Assembly (NCBI GenBank): GCA_019155185.1 | Contig: CM032807.1 | Span: 16,742,506 to 16,806,505, forward strand | Length of the DNA: 64,000 bases | Direction: 5' to 3' | Origin: Beaufortia kweichowensis | Taxonomy: Eukaryota; Chordata; Actinopteri; Cypriniformes; Gastromyzontidae | In this document: piece by piece, positions 22,390 to 34,905 of the stretch | Layout of the letters: every line of letters starts with the position of its first letter | How positions within the stretch are numbered: position 1 is the stretch's first letter | Translations under genes and position numbers: made by a program | Notes under the pieces: generated by a model | Told to the model about the DNA's origin: nothing | The model's database searches: none | The model's input: the letters and a program-made list of their open reading frames with translations, nothing else

Positions 22390-25300
22390 ATGGTGAACTG
22401 CTGTGGACTCGTGTCAGAGAAAAATCTGCCCGGTATGAATTTATTTGTTTTGTTGTGAACGTGAAACTGCTTTGTGTACTGTGTGCGTGTTGTGGATGTG
22501 AACACACATTTCATCACATCTGAGCAAGTAAATATCTTTAGTCTTTAGTCTTTAGTCAGTCTAGAGTATTAAATCATTATGTGTGTGTGTGTGTGATGTT
22601 TCTCTCAGTTCCTCTGAAGAGCATCTCGGTGGAGTTACAGGTTCAGGATCATGTCGTTACTGTCACCTCCAGTCTGCAGTATGTCAATGAAGAAGAGAAC
22701 GTGCTGGAGGCCATTTTTGTCTTTCCATTGCCCTCAGATGCCGCCGTCTGCCACTTTAGTGCCAAGATTGGCGAGCAGGAGATTGTTGGCCAGGTGAAAG
22801 ACAAGCAGACGGTAAGTCCAGATGCAAACACACATGTGACTCTGAACCCATGCTGTCTGTCTTTGGTGTGACATTAGGAAGTTCAGTTTGCACCAGGAGT
22901 CATAGAATTTTGTAATTTGTAGCTTTCATGTTTACATTCAGATGTACTCTTTTGATTTTGTCTTACCTGATCATTTCTAAAGTTCTGCAGACAGAGTGAC
23001 AGATGCTTTTATAAAGCCAGGAACAGCAAAACTGTAACGATCTTTTTTTAGGAATAATGACAGTATGTTTCCTGCTTAATTATTTCACAGTGACTATAGA
23101 CAGACCTCATTTACTAATGTCGAAAAGTAAAAAGCCACATGCATGTGATTGTCTTTCTTGCAGGCGAGGGATGAATACGATGATGCGGTGAGTTTGGGTC
23201 AGCAGGCGTTTCTGTTGGAGGAGAGCGAGGAAAGTTCTGACGTCTTCAAACTGAGCGTTGGATGTTTGTCACCGGGTCAGAAAGCCATCATCACTGTCAC
23301 GTATGTCACAGAACTCGAGGTTCAGGCCGATCACTCCCTGCGCTTCTGTTTACCTGCTGTTCTCAATCCACGATACAAACCAGCAGGTACAACCTTTCAG
23401 CATGCTTTACTTTACTGCAAACCTTTCTGCACTTTCACATTTTCAAATACACATCATTTAGTGTGATTTATAAGCTATTTTCCTCCTAAAGACCAAAAAA
23501 TGCCCCCACGAGGTAAAAAAATACAGAGAAATAAGCGTTTACAAATGAAATTTCTAGTCACCACTGTAAGCCAAATTCATTTTTACATTTCTAGAAGAAT
23601 GGGTCAGAAAGAGAGAGAGTGGAACCAGAGCTCTGTATTGACGGTGTTATATAATTACATCTCTTCACTCAATTCTATTCAAAGTGTTGAAGAACAAAAC
23701 TAATCAAACCCTAAGTAAAAGAAAAACTAGGGTGAAAAATTGAAAGAAAAACAAACAAAGTGTCTGTCTGTCAGGTTCAGTGGCTGGTGGAGTTCCTCAG
23801 GTGACGTCTGTTTGTGGAGATATTCCATACACGCTTTCTCTAAGTGTGCATGTGAGATCTTCAAATCCCATCAACAGACTGGAGTCCAACTGCACTCTTG
23901 ATCCTCTGCTGTTGCTCAACTCTGATCACACACAGGCAACGGTATTGTGCGTTTGAACGGCACAGCTGATGTGTTTAAAGAGAGATTACTTTACTTCAAG
24001 CCTGTGACTGTAAATCAGTTAATTATGCTTCTTGATGTGTGTTTGTGTGTGTGTGCAGGTGAATTTGAGTTCTGGTCATATGTTTGATAAGGATATTGAG
24101 CTGTTTTTGTACTATGAAAATGCCCATCAGCCTGCTGCTGTAGTGGAGGCCGGCATGACCACAGCTCAAACAGGTATTCATACAGGTTGAAATCTGATTG
24201 CCCATGGATTATATATTGAATTATATGGATTATATGTGGATTTGTTATATGTTTACTCTTAATGTGTCAAAAAACACATTATTCATGTCATTTATAGTTT
24301 TCTGTGAAGTTAACATTTAGGTGATTAGTGTTTGTTAGGTTAACATGCACCATGTTTAGCAAATTGTATTTCTCTCGACAATAGACCATCTCCAACAACA
24401 ACATATTAGGGATTTTAATGAAGAAAGCAATAATTTATGATGATTTTGAGTAAAGACTTGATTGGTGTAGTGTTGTATATCTTAATATGACTTAACTTGT
24501 TTTATTTAACAAATAACATTTAGTTAAAGGCAATGGGTTTCTGTGCAATTTTTCTACCAAGTTCTGTGCAAAAGTCAACTAAGTCATATTAACAGTGTTC
24601 AAGTTCAGTTAGCTTCTCTCTGTATTTTAGGTTCTCTCATGGGGGATCCAGTGCTCATGATCAGTTTGTATCCAGAGTTCCCTAAGGAAGTAATGTCATC
24701 ATTAGCATTCCAAGGAGAGTTTGTTTTTGTGGTTGACCGATCAGGCAGTATGGACTGCATGATGCATCATGGGAAAGGAGGACAGATGCGCATAGAGAGT
24801 GCCAAGGTAAAATCTAGGATTTCAAATACAATGCACATGTGTATTTTGACAGAGCATATTTAAATTACTGTACAAATCTGCTTGTAGGCCACTTTGCTCT
24901 TACTGTTGAAGAGTCTGCCCATGGGATGCTACTTCAACATCTATGGATTTGGCTCTCATTTCGAGTCCTTTTTCCTGTTAGTAACTAAATGTAAAATATT
25001 TTTCAGAAATGATTTTGTATTGTAATGTGTTACACACTGTTGTGTGTGTGTGTGTGCAGTCAGAGTGTTGCGTACAGTGAGAACACAATGGAAGAGGCTC
25101 TGAAGAGGGTAAAGGAAATGAAAGCAGACATGGGCGGCACAGAGATTTTACAGCCTTTAAAACACATCTACAGTCAGCCCTGTTACCCTGATCACCCTAG
25201 GCAGGTACGGAACTTCCAAACACATCTACAATAAGCCCTGTTACTCTAATCACCCCAGACAGGTATAGCACCTCTAAACACACCTACAGTCAGCCCTGTT

Positions 25301-28300
25301 ACCCCGATCACCCCAAACAGATACAGGTCCTCTAAACACATCTGCAGTCAGCCCTGTTACCCCGATCACCCCAGACAGATACAGGTCCTCTAAACACATC
25401 TGCAGTCTGCCCTGTTACCCTGATCACCCCAAACAGATACAGGTCCTCTAAACACATCTGCAGTCAGCCCTGTTACTCTAATCATCCCAGACAGATACAG
25501 GTCCTCTAAACACACCTACAGTCAGCCCTGTTACCCTGATCACCCCAAACAGATACAGGTCCTCTAAACACATCTGCAGTCAGCCCTGTTACTCTAATCA
25601 TCCCAGACAGATACAGGTCCTCTAAACACACCTACAGTCAGCCCTGTTACCCTGATCACCCCAAACAGATACAGGTCCTCTAAACACATCTGCAGTCAGC
25701 CCTGTTACTCCTAATCATCCCAGACAGATACAGGTCCTCTAAACACATCTGCAGTCAGCCCTGTTACCCGATCACCCCAAACAGATACAGGTCCTCTAAA
25801 CACATCTGCAGTCTGCCCTGTTACTCTGATCATCCCAGACAGATACAGGTCCTCTAAACACACCTACAGTCAGCCCTGTTACCCTGATCACCCCAAACAG
25901 ATACAGGTCCTCTAAACACATCTGCAGTCAGCCCTGTTACCCTGATCACCCCAAACAGATACAGGTCCTCTAAACACATCTGCAGTCAGCCCTGTTACTC
26001 TAATCATCCCAGACAGATACAGGTCCTCTAAACACATCTGCAGTCAGCCCTGTTACCCCGATCACCCCAAACAGATACAGGTCCTCTAAACACATCTGCA
26101 GTCTGCCCTGTTACTCTAATCATCCCAGACAGATACAGGTCCTCTAAACACACCTACAGTCAGCCCTGTTACCCTGATCACCCCAAACAGATACAGGTCC
26201 TCTAAACACATCTGCAGTCAGCCCTGTTACCCCGATCACCCCAAACAGATACAGGTCCTCTAAACACATCTGCAGTCTGCCCTGTTACTCTAATCATCCC
26301 AGACAGATACAGGTCCTCTAAACACATCTGCAGTCAGCCCTGTTACCCCGATCACCCCAAACAGATACAGGTCCTCTAAACACATCTGCAGTCAGCCCTG
26401 TTACCCCGATCACCCCAAACAGATACAGGTCCTCTAAACACATCTGCAGTCTGCCCTGTTACCCACACAGATGCTTTCAGGAAATCAAGCCACAGCCTGT
26501 GTGTATAAACATAATCAGTCGCAGTTATTTTTACCTACAGTTATTTATGTTCACTGATGGAGAGGTTTGGAACACAAAGGAGGTGTTGGACCTAGTGAAA
26601 AGTCATGCTTACTCTCACAGGTGGGTCTCTCATAACTTCGCCAAAAGTGATAGAAACTTACAACTGTTCTAGTGTACATCTATTTTTATTAAATTATTTC
26701 ATTACTTAGGGTTAGGTTAGGTTAATTTATTATTTAAGTACTAATACTTTATGTGGTATAAATTCATAATATGTAATCTGTAAATTCTTAATATGTAATC
26801 TGTCAGCCAGTGAGCACACACATTCGCTGTGCTTTTGACATTCACATATCCTTGCTTTGTTGTTTGTTTAATAGCAACATTTCTTACATTGTTAGCAGTA
26901 GTATATGTCCATATGTCTAACAGTAAGCACATAACATGGAATAACCTTCTGAAATAAAAATAAGACTAAAATAAGAAGCGTATGTGAGGCATTCAGGGAA
27001 ATAGCCCAAGCTTGTATGTGCGTTTTAGTAACTGAGCTGCTGTATCACCTTCAGGTGTTTTTCATTTGGAATTGGTGAGGGTGCGAGCACTGCCCTCATC
27101 ACAGGAATGGCCAGGGAAGGTTCTGGTCATGCCCAGTTTATCACAGGCACTGACCGCCTGCAGCCCAAAGTAAGACTACAGTCAGATTTTAGAATTACAC
27201 TTTACACATTAGGGGCCCTATCTAAACGATCTAAGTGCATTTAGTGCATTTATAACTTTACACTGTTATTCAAGCTCACTACTTTACATTGTAGAAAAGT
27301 GTCATTTCTATTTTTTTAGACCAGCACGCCCATGGGTGAACAAATGGGCGCAAATGCATTTGATATTTAAACAATGTGGCGCAGGACGTGTTTGAAGGAT
27401 AAATGCGTCGGGCTAAAACTAGCAAAAAACACTTGTGTTGCGCCTAGCGCCGCCACATTTCGATACATTTATGATAGGGCCCTAAAGGTTTTTTTAAAGG
27501 CAGGTATATAAAATCAGCAGTTATTTAATGGCTTTTGTTGTTTCCTACTGTCAGGTAATGCAGTCTCTTAGATTTGCTCTGCAGCCCGCGGTGGATAATA
27601 TCTCTGTTACCTGGACTGTTCCAGATGGTGTTACTGTTGACACACTGTCCCCGCCCATCAATGTTCTCTTTCAGGGTCAAAGGGCACTCATCTATGCCCA
27701 TCTTAAAGGAGAGGTAAAACCTTTTTTCCACACTAGACTGCCAAATCCTGTGTTTTTGAGTGATGCCAGGTCAGGTACAAACCTGAAATATCTGAATTGA
27801 TACAGTGATGAGTCAGTTATGAAACCCTAAAATTCAAGTAAGTCTATGATGAAAACCAGCCGATTAAACGATGGTCCAAAAAGTATGCATCTGTTGACCC
27901 TTCTTTAAGTGTGAAGGTGTTTTTCTTCAAGAGATGTCATCTGACATGAGCCGTCAGTGAGGCATTTTATTGTCAGCATCATCAACATGTTTATATTGTC
28001 TTCATCAAGATCTAAGAATCTGAAGAACTTGGCATGAAAGCGTGAAATTCTGAAGTTTTTTTTGTAATGTTTTTCTTGTCATAGAGTTCAGGAGGCTCAG
28101 AGGGAACCGTAGTTGTGAAATACAGTCTAAGAAATCAACCAGTGGCGAACACTCTCCAGTTCACTCTTAATCCAGCTGAAGACACAGGGTAACACACACA
28201 GTCATGGTGCTGTCACTGATTCTTATACTGAGCTAATAAAACCTTTTGACCGGAAGGTTGCCAGTTTGATTCCCAGTACCAGCAGAAAACAACTGAGGTG

Positions 28301-31300
28301 CCTTTGAGCAAGACACCTCACCCCCAATTACCAATGGATAAAAGCATCTGCTAAATTAATAATGTAAATGTAACCCTCACAATTTCTGGGGAATTGAATT
28401 CTGAAACTGATTTTTGATCAAATTTAGAACTGAATCAATCTTAGACAGGTAAGTTAATTAGTTTGCCGGGTGATCTTAGTTAAAGGGAAACCTACTTAAA
28501 GAGGCTGTTCCACATTATTAAGCATGGGACATTTCTCATGCAATATGGGGAAGAAGAAAGATCTTTCTGAAGACGAAAAGCGTGAAAAAGTGCAATGTCT
28601 TGCAAAAGGCATCAAACAATTGATATATTGCGAAAACTTGTCTAAAACTTGTGAGTGATTCACAGCACATTAAAAGGGCAGCTATAAAAAGCCACTGTTG
28701 AACAGCAAACAGGTATTTAAAGCTGCTGGCGTCTCTGGAGTCCCAAGAACCTTCAGAGGCTGGATCCTTCAGAGGCTGGATCCTTCAGAGGCTGGATCCT
28801 TCAGAGGCTGGATCCTTCAGAGGCTGGATCCTTCAGAGGCTGGATCCTTCAGAGGCTGGATCCTTCAGAGGCTGGATCCTTCAGAGGCTGGATCCTTCAG
28901 AGGCTGGATCCTTCAGAGGCTGGATCCTTCAGAGGCTGGATCCTTCAGAGGCTGGATCCTTCAGAGGCTGGATCCTTCAGAGGCTGGATCCTTCAGAGGC
29001 TGGATCCTTCAGAGGCTGGATCCTTCAGAGGCTGGCAGATATGCATAAAGCTTCATGTCGAGCACCCGTAACCAAAACGCACAAAGAGAAATGTTTGCAA
29101 TGGGCTCCGAATGCTACACTTGATAGCCTAGAGTGGAGTTGCTAAATCCTGTTCCAGCAAAACTGAGATGTCAGCAAGGAGATGGTGGAGTGATGATTTG
29201 GGTTGGAATATTGAGAAGTGAGATGGTAGGTTCCTTTAGGGTCCCTGAGAGAGTCAAAATGAACTCAGAGATATGTTGGGAAGTTCCTAACAGACCATTT
29301 TCTGCAGTGGCAAAAAAGAAGAATTGTGCCTTCTGAAAAAAAAATATTTTCATGCAGGATCACGCACCATCCCATGCTGCAAAAAACACCATTGATGCCT
29401 TGATTGCTATGGGCATAAAAAGAGAAAAATCATGGTGTGACCACCATCATCCCCTGACCTCAATCCAATTCATGGGGTGATCCATGAGAGTGGGCGGCAG
29501 TATATGTCCAAACAACAGCTCTGAGAGGCAATACTGGCATCCTCAAATGAAATACTGCTAGAAACTATACATGGACTTACAAGTTCAATAGATGAGAGAA
29601 TTGTTAAAATCATCTCCAAGAAGGTAGCATATATGAATATGTGCTTGAACTGTACATAGATTTTTTGTTTTTAAATTTTTTTAAATTAAAGTTAAATTGT
29701 TTATTTTTGGAAAAAATTATCTGTCCATGCAGCACATTCAGATTCATAATAATAAAAGTGCATAATAATTTGGAACACAGTGTATTTGTGAATCACATAG
29801 AGAGGGCATGATAATTTTTAGTTTGTGTTACAGGTTGTCCGTCCACCGTCTGGCAGCGAAGTCTGTGATTCGTCGTCTGGAGCAGGATGAGAGAGCAGGA
29901 AGTGCAGATGTGGAAGACATGAGGAGAAAGATTGTGGATCTCAGTGTTGAAGCGGGAGTCAGTAGTGTTCATACAGCTTTTATTGCTGTTCATAAAGACA
30001 GCAGAGAGACTGTGAAAGGACCAATGCTGCAGAGATCTGTTCCCACACCACGTTAGTGCTCTTTGTCTCTCTTTCTCTCTCTCTCTGTCTCTCTCTATTC
30101 AATTCAATTCAATTTAAAGGTACTTCATTGGCATTGATTGTGTGTACTCACCATATTGCCAAAGCATTATATATGAAACAAGAAACGTACAATAACAACA
30201 AACAAAAAAGTGCATTTAAAAAAGGTGCTAAGTGATAAATAAAATCTATAGTACTATAAAGTAATAAAATGTGTAAATATAAAAATAGACAATTAAAAAA
30301 AAATAGAAAATTAAAAAATAAACATTTGTAATATATAAAAGTGTGTAGTATATTCAAGCAGAGGGTTAGGGTTAGAAGAAGTGAGATAATCACTGTATGT
30401 GTAGATTGATCACATGAAGGCAGTGGTTTGTTTCTGAGGGTGTGAAGCTGATAAATGAGTTTAGCAGCAGCTGATGGATGTTTGATCTGTTTCTGAAGAG
30501 CTATAAAACTGTTCTTGAAGTGTTTCTCTCTCACAGTGAAGGAGAAAGTGTGTCTCTGTCACAGTGGACACAGACTCGTTCTTCATGTTTGTCTGTGTCT
30601 GTCTTTCTCTATTGCCAGACTTTGATCACTGTTTATCTGTTAGACACTGTGGAGCCCAAACCTCACAGCCATATAGAGCGATAATAACACTATCAAAGAT
30701 CTTACACCAAACTGGAATAGGAATGTCTGTTTGGGTAAAGCATAGAGCGCTCTTCTAGCTTTCTCTTTCAGTGCATTCACTGCCAGACCAAAACCTCTTC
30801 TCAGCGTGGTTTGTTAGGTTTGTGCTCTTATACGATTGTCAAAGACTAAAATCGGCTTCAGTCGAAAGTCTTTAAATGTGTTAAATCAAGTCTTAGAATG
30901 GTTCAGCTAGTCGTTAAGTGTGTCCTCAGCTTAAGGGGCAACGTGTGTGTGTTCAACTTAGTAGTTAAAATCTTTCATTCTCATTACATTCTTCTCGTAT
31001 TTGTTTTTAATGAAATGCTTGTTTTCAGGGATGTTTGCGATGTCTGCAATGAAATGTGCCCCTATGATGATGTGTGGTAGGAATTAATACTGTTTTTTTT
31101 TTCTATTTTTTTGACATTGTGATGAATTTATGTATTTTCATGTATTGCTCACATGAGTTCTTTCTACATTTTGTGTAGGGATGGCTGCTCCCCAAATGCT
31201 ACGTTGTTCAGCAATAAGTAAGATAACTGTGTTTTTTATGTATGTTCATATAAATCTTTTATTCTACCTTTTATTCTATCTTTTATAACTTAATGTTCTG

Positions 31301-32177
31301 GTCAATATGTTTTTTAGACTCTGCCCCAGCATCCATGGCAGTGATTCAGTGTTCACTCATGTCAGATTCTGATCAATGTGATGAAGCATCAGAAGAAGGT
31401 TAATCAAAGAGTCATGTTCAGTTTTAAAGAACAACAGCCTAATGACTTGTGATTGATTTACTAGTTTCATTTATTGTATAGGCCTAAACGCTAAAACGTT
31501 AGAGATATATAATAGAGATTATAGAGAGTATATAATAGAGATTTCCAGCAGAACAAGAGCCTCTGGAGGAACCTTTGCTCCAGCTGGTCTGTCTTCAAAA
31601 GGCCTCAGGCTGCTGGGAGCTCAATGCCGCACTGGCTCATGTGATTGGAAGGACAGAGGATGAAGTAACCAATGGGAAACCAGCACAGGTAGGAATATAA
31701 TTACATGTTTTAATGTATGTTTATGACAAATTTGATATAACAGAGCAATGAGGGTCAATAGCAAATGCATGTGGATGATGTTACAGGTGGATGGATCAGT
31801 TTGGGCCACTGTACTGGCTCTGATCTGGTTACACGCCTGTGAAAAAGACAATAAGGTGGAGTGGCAGTTTGTGGCCATGAAGGCATCATCGTGGATCCGC
31901 TCTCAGAATGGTGAGAGATCATTCATTCATTCATTCATTCATTCATGATGACTTATTAACAGATATAAGCAGTTTCATTATATATTTGATCACAGATGAG
32001 ACAATTTTGTAGGTATTCTTTAAAAGTATCAAATAATTTATTTCATAATAGTGTTAACACATTGACTAAACAAAGGGTGTCTGTTTGTGTGTTTCAGCCG
32101 ATGGTTTGTCTCAGTGTGTGTCTGCTGGAAATGTCCTTCTGAGATGTCATGTGACAGAAAATCAGCTTGGAATCTAA
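22390..32177 (+). CDS. vwa5a: von Willebrand factor A domain-containing protein 5A
   Basis: Intracellular VIT + VWA protein; the human orthologue (LOH11CR2A/BCSC-1) is a proposed tumour suppressor of unclear mechanism. Nineteen exons, all AG/GT and in phase: 22390-22432, 22609-22811, 23164-23386, 23775-23941, 24059-24173, 24631-24806, 24888-24976, 25060-25204, 26541-26620, 27055-27169, 27555-27713, 28085-28188, 29834-30051, 31029-31076, 31179-31217, 31318-31398, 31549-31688, 31787-31910, 32098-32177. They total 2349 nt, giving 782 residues, close to the human length. The VIT domain covers roughly residues 1-135. The VWA domain is about 280-450 with a complete MIDAS: D286-x-S288-x-S290 (DRSGS), T366 in MGGTEI and D393 in FTDGE. 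Residues 613-650 form a Met/Cys/Ala-rich linker on tiny exons. The C-terminal region has WELNAALAHVIG and EWQFVAMKASSWI. AATAAA signals lie at 32414 and 32821. No break was found. Confidence 0.95.
25160..26461. repeat. 58-bp minisatellite derived from a vwa5a exon end
   Basis: About 22 units of 58 bp (aaacacatctgcagtcagcc, then the segment ending in aaacagatacaggtcctct). Two unit types tend to alternate: ccccgatcaccccaaacag versus ctctaatcatcccagacag. The first copy is the last 45 bases of the coding exon 25060-25204 plus its splice donor. Later copies carry the same bases followed by a mutated donor. The array fills almost all of the intron up to 80 bp before the exon at 26541. In the exon frame each unit hits a TAA. 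Confidence 0.95.
27211..27484. mobile_element. MITE with GGGCCCTAT termini
   Basis: It starts aggggccctatctaaacgat and ends atttatgatagggccct, so the terminal ~12 bases are inverted repeats. The interior has no coding capacity, with several gcgcaaatgc/gcgcctagcgcc-like phrases. This is a common nonautonomous DNA transposon type in fish. It lies in a vwa5a intron. Confidence 0.75.
28226..28372 (+). mobile_element. tRNA-derived SINE, 5'-truncated
   Basis: Same family as the copy at 8087-8281: ggttgccagtttgattcc, cagcagaaaacaactgaggt, gcaagacacctcaccccc, and tail ggataaaagcatctgctaaa. The tRNA A-box part is degraded. In a vwa5a intron. Confidence 0.75.
28500..29785 (+). mobile_element. Degenerate Tc1/mariner transposon with internal minisatellite
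   Basis: Terminal inverted repeats pair ctgttccacattattaagca (28505-28524) with its near complement at 29759-29780. A broken transposase frame begins near 28549 (MGKKKDLSEDEKREKVQCLA) and continues as KAAGVSGVPRTFR. After the minisatellite it resumes with RCQQGDGGVMIWVGIL and PFRVPE-like motifs, then SPDLNPI-like remnants at about 29450. Stops and frameshifts abound, so it is inactive. It sits in the vwa5a intron between exons 28085-28188 and 29834-30051. Confidence 0.8.
28752..29036. repeat. 16-bp minisatellite
   Basis: About 17 near-perfect copies of gaggctggatccttca, each containing a GGATCC palindrome. It expanded inside the transposase remnant of the Tc1 copy. Three units (48 bp) give a 16-residue protein period in every frame, which explains the long open frame here. 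Confidence 0.95.
30095..30800. repeat. Dispersed fish repeat in a vwa5a intron
   Basis: It starts with caattcaattcaatttaaag and acttcattggcattga, then atattgccaaagcatt, a form seen at the end of an abundant fish repeat. The GC-richer remainder (cagactttgatcactgttta, gttagacactgtggagccca) also looks repetitive. The open frames are short. Family not named. Confidence 0.45.
31917..31945. repeat. (CATT)n microsatellite
   Basis: Seven cattcatt-type units a few bases after the splice donor of the vwa5a exon ending at 31910. Confidence 0.85.
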
Positions 32178-34311
32178 TGTCTTTAAATCCTAAATGTCTT
32201 ACACTGTGTGCTTCCAGACGACCAAATCACTGTCACTGCTTTCCACAAACATGAGAGAACAGATCTCTTGAGATCATTTCGGAATTCTTTAGTGTTAGGG
32301 TTAGACAGGTCAATTGTTAATCTTGATATCTGCAGTTAGTTAAGTTGATATCTACTCATATTATGCTAGAGTTTCTGATTATAATCTGTAAAACCCTAAC
32401 CAAAACACCACTTAATAAAGCTTTTCCTAAGCAAACCACAGTTGTAAATTTACAACTATTACAGTCAGGGTTAGGATTGGCATTAATGAATATATTAGCT
32501 AGTTTTTTGTTTTCATATTTGAACAAGCTTTGTCTTTAGCCTCTTAAATCTACACATTTCTAATGTCTTTGTGATTCAGATGGCTTTTGTCAGCGGCCAG
32601 TAGCTTACGGGTCTTTATAAGGGTCTCTGAACTTTTGATGTGTGTCTACTGTAAATACACGCTGCTGTAACAAACCAAACACAAATTATATTGCTGCATG
32701 TATCTTATATTCAGGCAAGGTAAACATTAGAAAACAAGCAATTATTTGGATTACTACAAATTGGATTGTTAGTTGAAGTGCCTAAACCATAGCAAATCTG
32801 ATGTTACTGTGATAAAGATCAATAAATTCCTGAATAATATGTGTGATGTTTGTGTTGTCACACTGTACACAATAATTTAACACATTAATGTAATGATGTC
32901 ATGATCAATGTAGTTTCTTGTTATAGATGAGTGGCCAGATCTTGCATGACTTATTCCGGCTTTTATATCATCACACTGGAAAGAGTACCACTTATGAAAT
33001 ACATTGGTTTATAAAAAACTGACATGGAAATTGCATGCAAGTAAAATTGATTCAAAGTGTAAGACCATAAATTGCATATACACGGTTGATGGTCACAATT
33101 GAGGAGCCAGTCGTATTGTATTGAAACAGGTATAAAAAGTACTATTTAAATTGATATATGTTTCAAAGTCAAAGTCAAAGTGGAGTTTATTGTCATTTCA
33201 GCCATATACAAGTACATAGTGAAACGAAACAACGTTTCTCCAGGAACAAGGTGCTACACTGTAAAAAATAATACCCTACATCTACTCAATAAAATTGTGG
33301 CAACAGATTACAAGCAATAGGGTTAATTAAATCCAACAATTAAGAATTGAGTTAGAATTAATCAAAAGAGTTTCTTAAAAGTTAGCCATTCAAAATGAGT
33401 AAATGCAAATAGCACATAAAAAATTAAGTAAATTTAAGCAAAAATATTGAGTTGATTGGACAAAAAAAGAGCCACCATGCTAATGAATACTACTAAATGA
33501 AATTATTTTGGTACAACAAAAAATTCAGTTAGTATAATTACTAATAATTATTAACAATTATTAAAATTTACATCATGTTCCCCAAAGAATTCTACAATGC
33601 AGCGGATGAGCACTTCTCTTGTCACATCAACAGAACACTGCTCATCCTAAAAGTAATAAGAAATGATGCGGTCGTGAGGGACCGAATGCTTCGGTACTGT
33701 TTTCCAGACGGCAGGAGGGTGAAAGGTGTGTGTGAGGGGTGTGTGGGGTCATCCACAATGCTGGTGGCTTTGCGGATGCAGCCTTTGAAATCAGGTTTAG
33801 GGTCTGGAATATAATGGAAACGCTCAACCTAATCTAGGGTTGAATAGGAGCTGAACACGAAGCGCTATCAGGAACATGCGCTTTGAGTGGTCTCGAAGTA
33901 TTAAACATCCATAACTTCTGACACATCCCCAGGCAAGTTTAATTTGCCATCCAATTTCACTGTGAGAGTTTATGACTTATCATCAAAGAGCTCTTTTAAA
34001 AATAGTTTTGATTACAGACTAATAAAGTCGAACAAACTTGTTAGCGCGGGTTACAGCGTCATCTGCTGGACGTCACGACAAAGTAAGAGACGGATCAGAA
34101 GACGTCAGAAGAAAGTCTGTTACACATTTTATAAGCAACAAACACTTATGGATGAAATGTCAAAACAATTCAGTGTATAAATGAAAGAAGGGTGAGTGTG
34201 CGCGAACATACATTGTGCAGCTCTACAATGATGTTAATCAACTAATAAATAACACATATTTCGAGTAATCTGATATGATTTTGTTAAAAATATTCTCAAT
34301 AAAAAGCATGA

Positions 34312-34348
<37 letters not shown>

Positions 34349-34800
34349 GTTCTGTAATAGCTAACAATAATAAGTTGATGGTTCAAGGCGCTGAATAATA
34401 GTTAATGCTGTGTTCCAGACGCCTCGGATTTAGTATATTTCCCACCTCAAATCGGGAATGATAAACAGCGCATTATTAGCAACACTGATGTTACTAAAAT
34501 CTTTTAAATGACACGAAATACAGACGTTATTTCCGTGTTTGAGGTGGGGGGGATTTCATAAATCCGGGTTGTCTGGAACGCAGCACAAGATATGTGCTAT
34601 ATCTTAGTAATCAGTCCGTTTTGTAGAAATGTTAAGAAATATATGTTGTTTTAGTTTCAAGTACAAAGACTTTTGTATAATAACCCATGTTAAATGATTC
34701 CTTACTGCTGTAATATATATGACATCCTCCTCTATTAACACACATTCATTTAATGTCCATATACCCGTCCTTCTGCTAGGTGTGATGACGCACTAGTTAC
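32178..34800. other. vwa5a 3' UTR and intergenic repeats
   Basis: The first 250-650 bases are probably vwa5a 3' UTR, with AATAAA at 32414 and 32821. Pieces of one fish repeat lie at 33171-33255 (gagtttattgtcatttcagc) and 33655-33795 (ggcaggagggtgaaaggtgt). They are separated by an AT-rich block starting acactgtaaaaaataat that looks like a nested insertion. A (TG)n run is at 34316-34347. No gene is recognised. Confidence 0.5.
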
Positions 34801-34805
34801 ACTGA

Positions 34806-34905
34806 GAGCTCATTGGCTGGAAGGCTCGTTTCTTAACATGATTGGTTCTGAAGGCGCTCCGGCAGGTTTAAAAGGTGACGCTCGTTCATGAGTTTGTTTA
34901 GTTGA
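34806..34905 (+). promoter_or_regulatory. Promoter-like region before the repeated array
   Basis: Two inverted CCAAT motifs (cattggctgg at 34811, gattggttct at 34841) lie ahead of a TATA-like gtttaaaagg at 34866-34875, in a local GC-rich stretch. Transcription would start about 34895-34900 and run right into the 35-47 kb array, whose first donor-like end is at 35551. Core-promoter spacing is good, but there is no expression evidence. Confidence 0.4.

Noticed and set aside
25160..26461. CRISPR-like regularly spaced repeats
   Set aside because: Units are contiguous with no unique spacers, and this is a vertebrate intron; it is a minisatellite.
28698..29048. 116-codon repetitive open frame
   Set aside because: Created by the 16-bp minisatellite, which is open in all frames; upstream part is Tc1 remnant.
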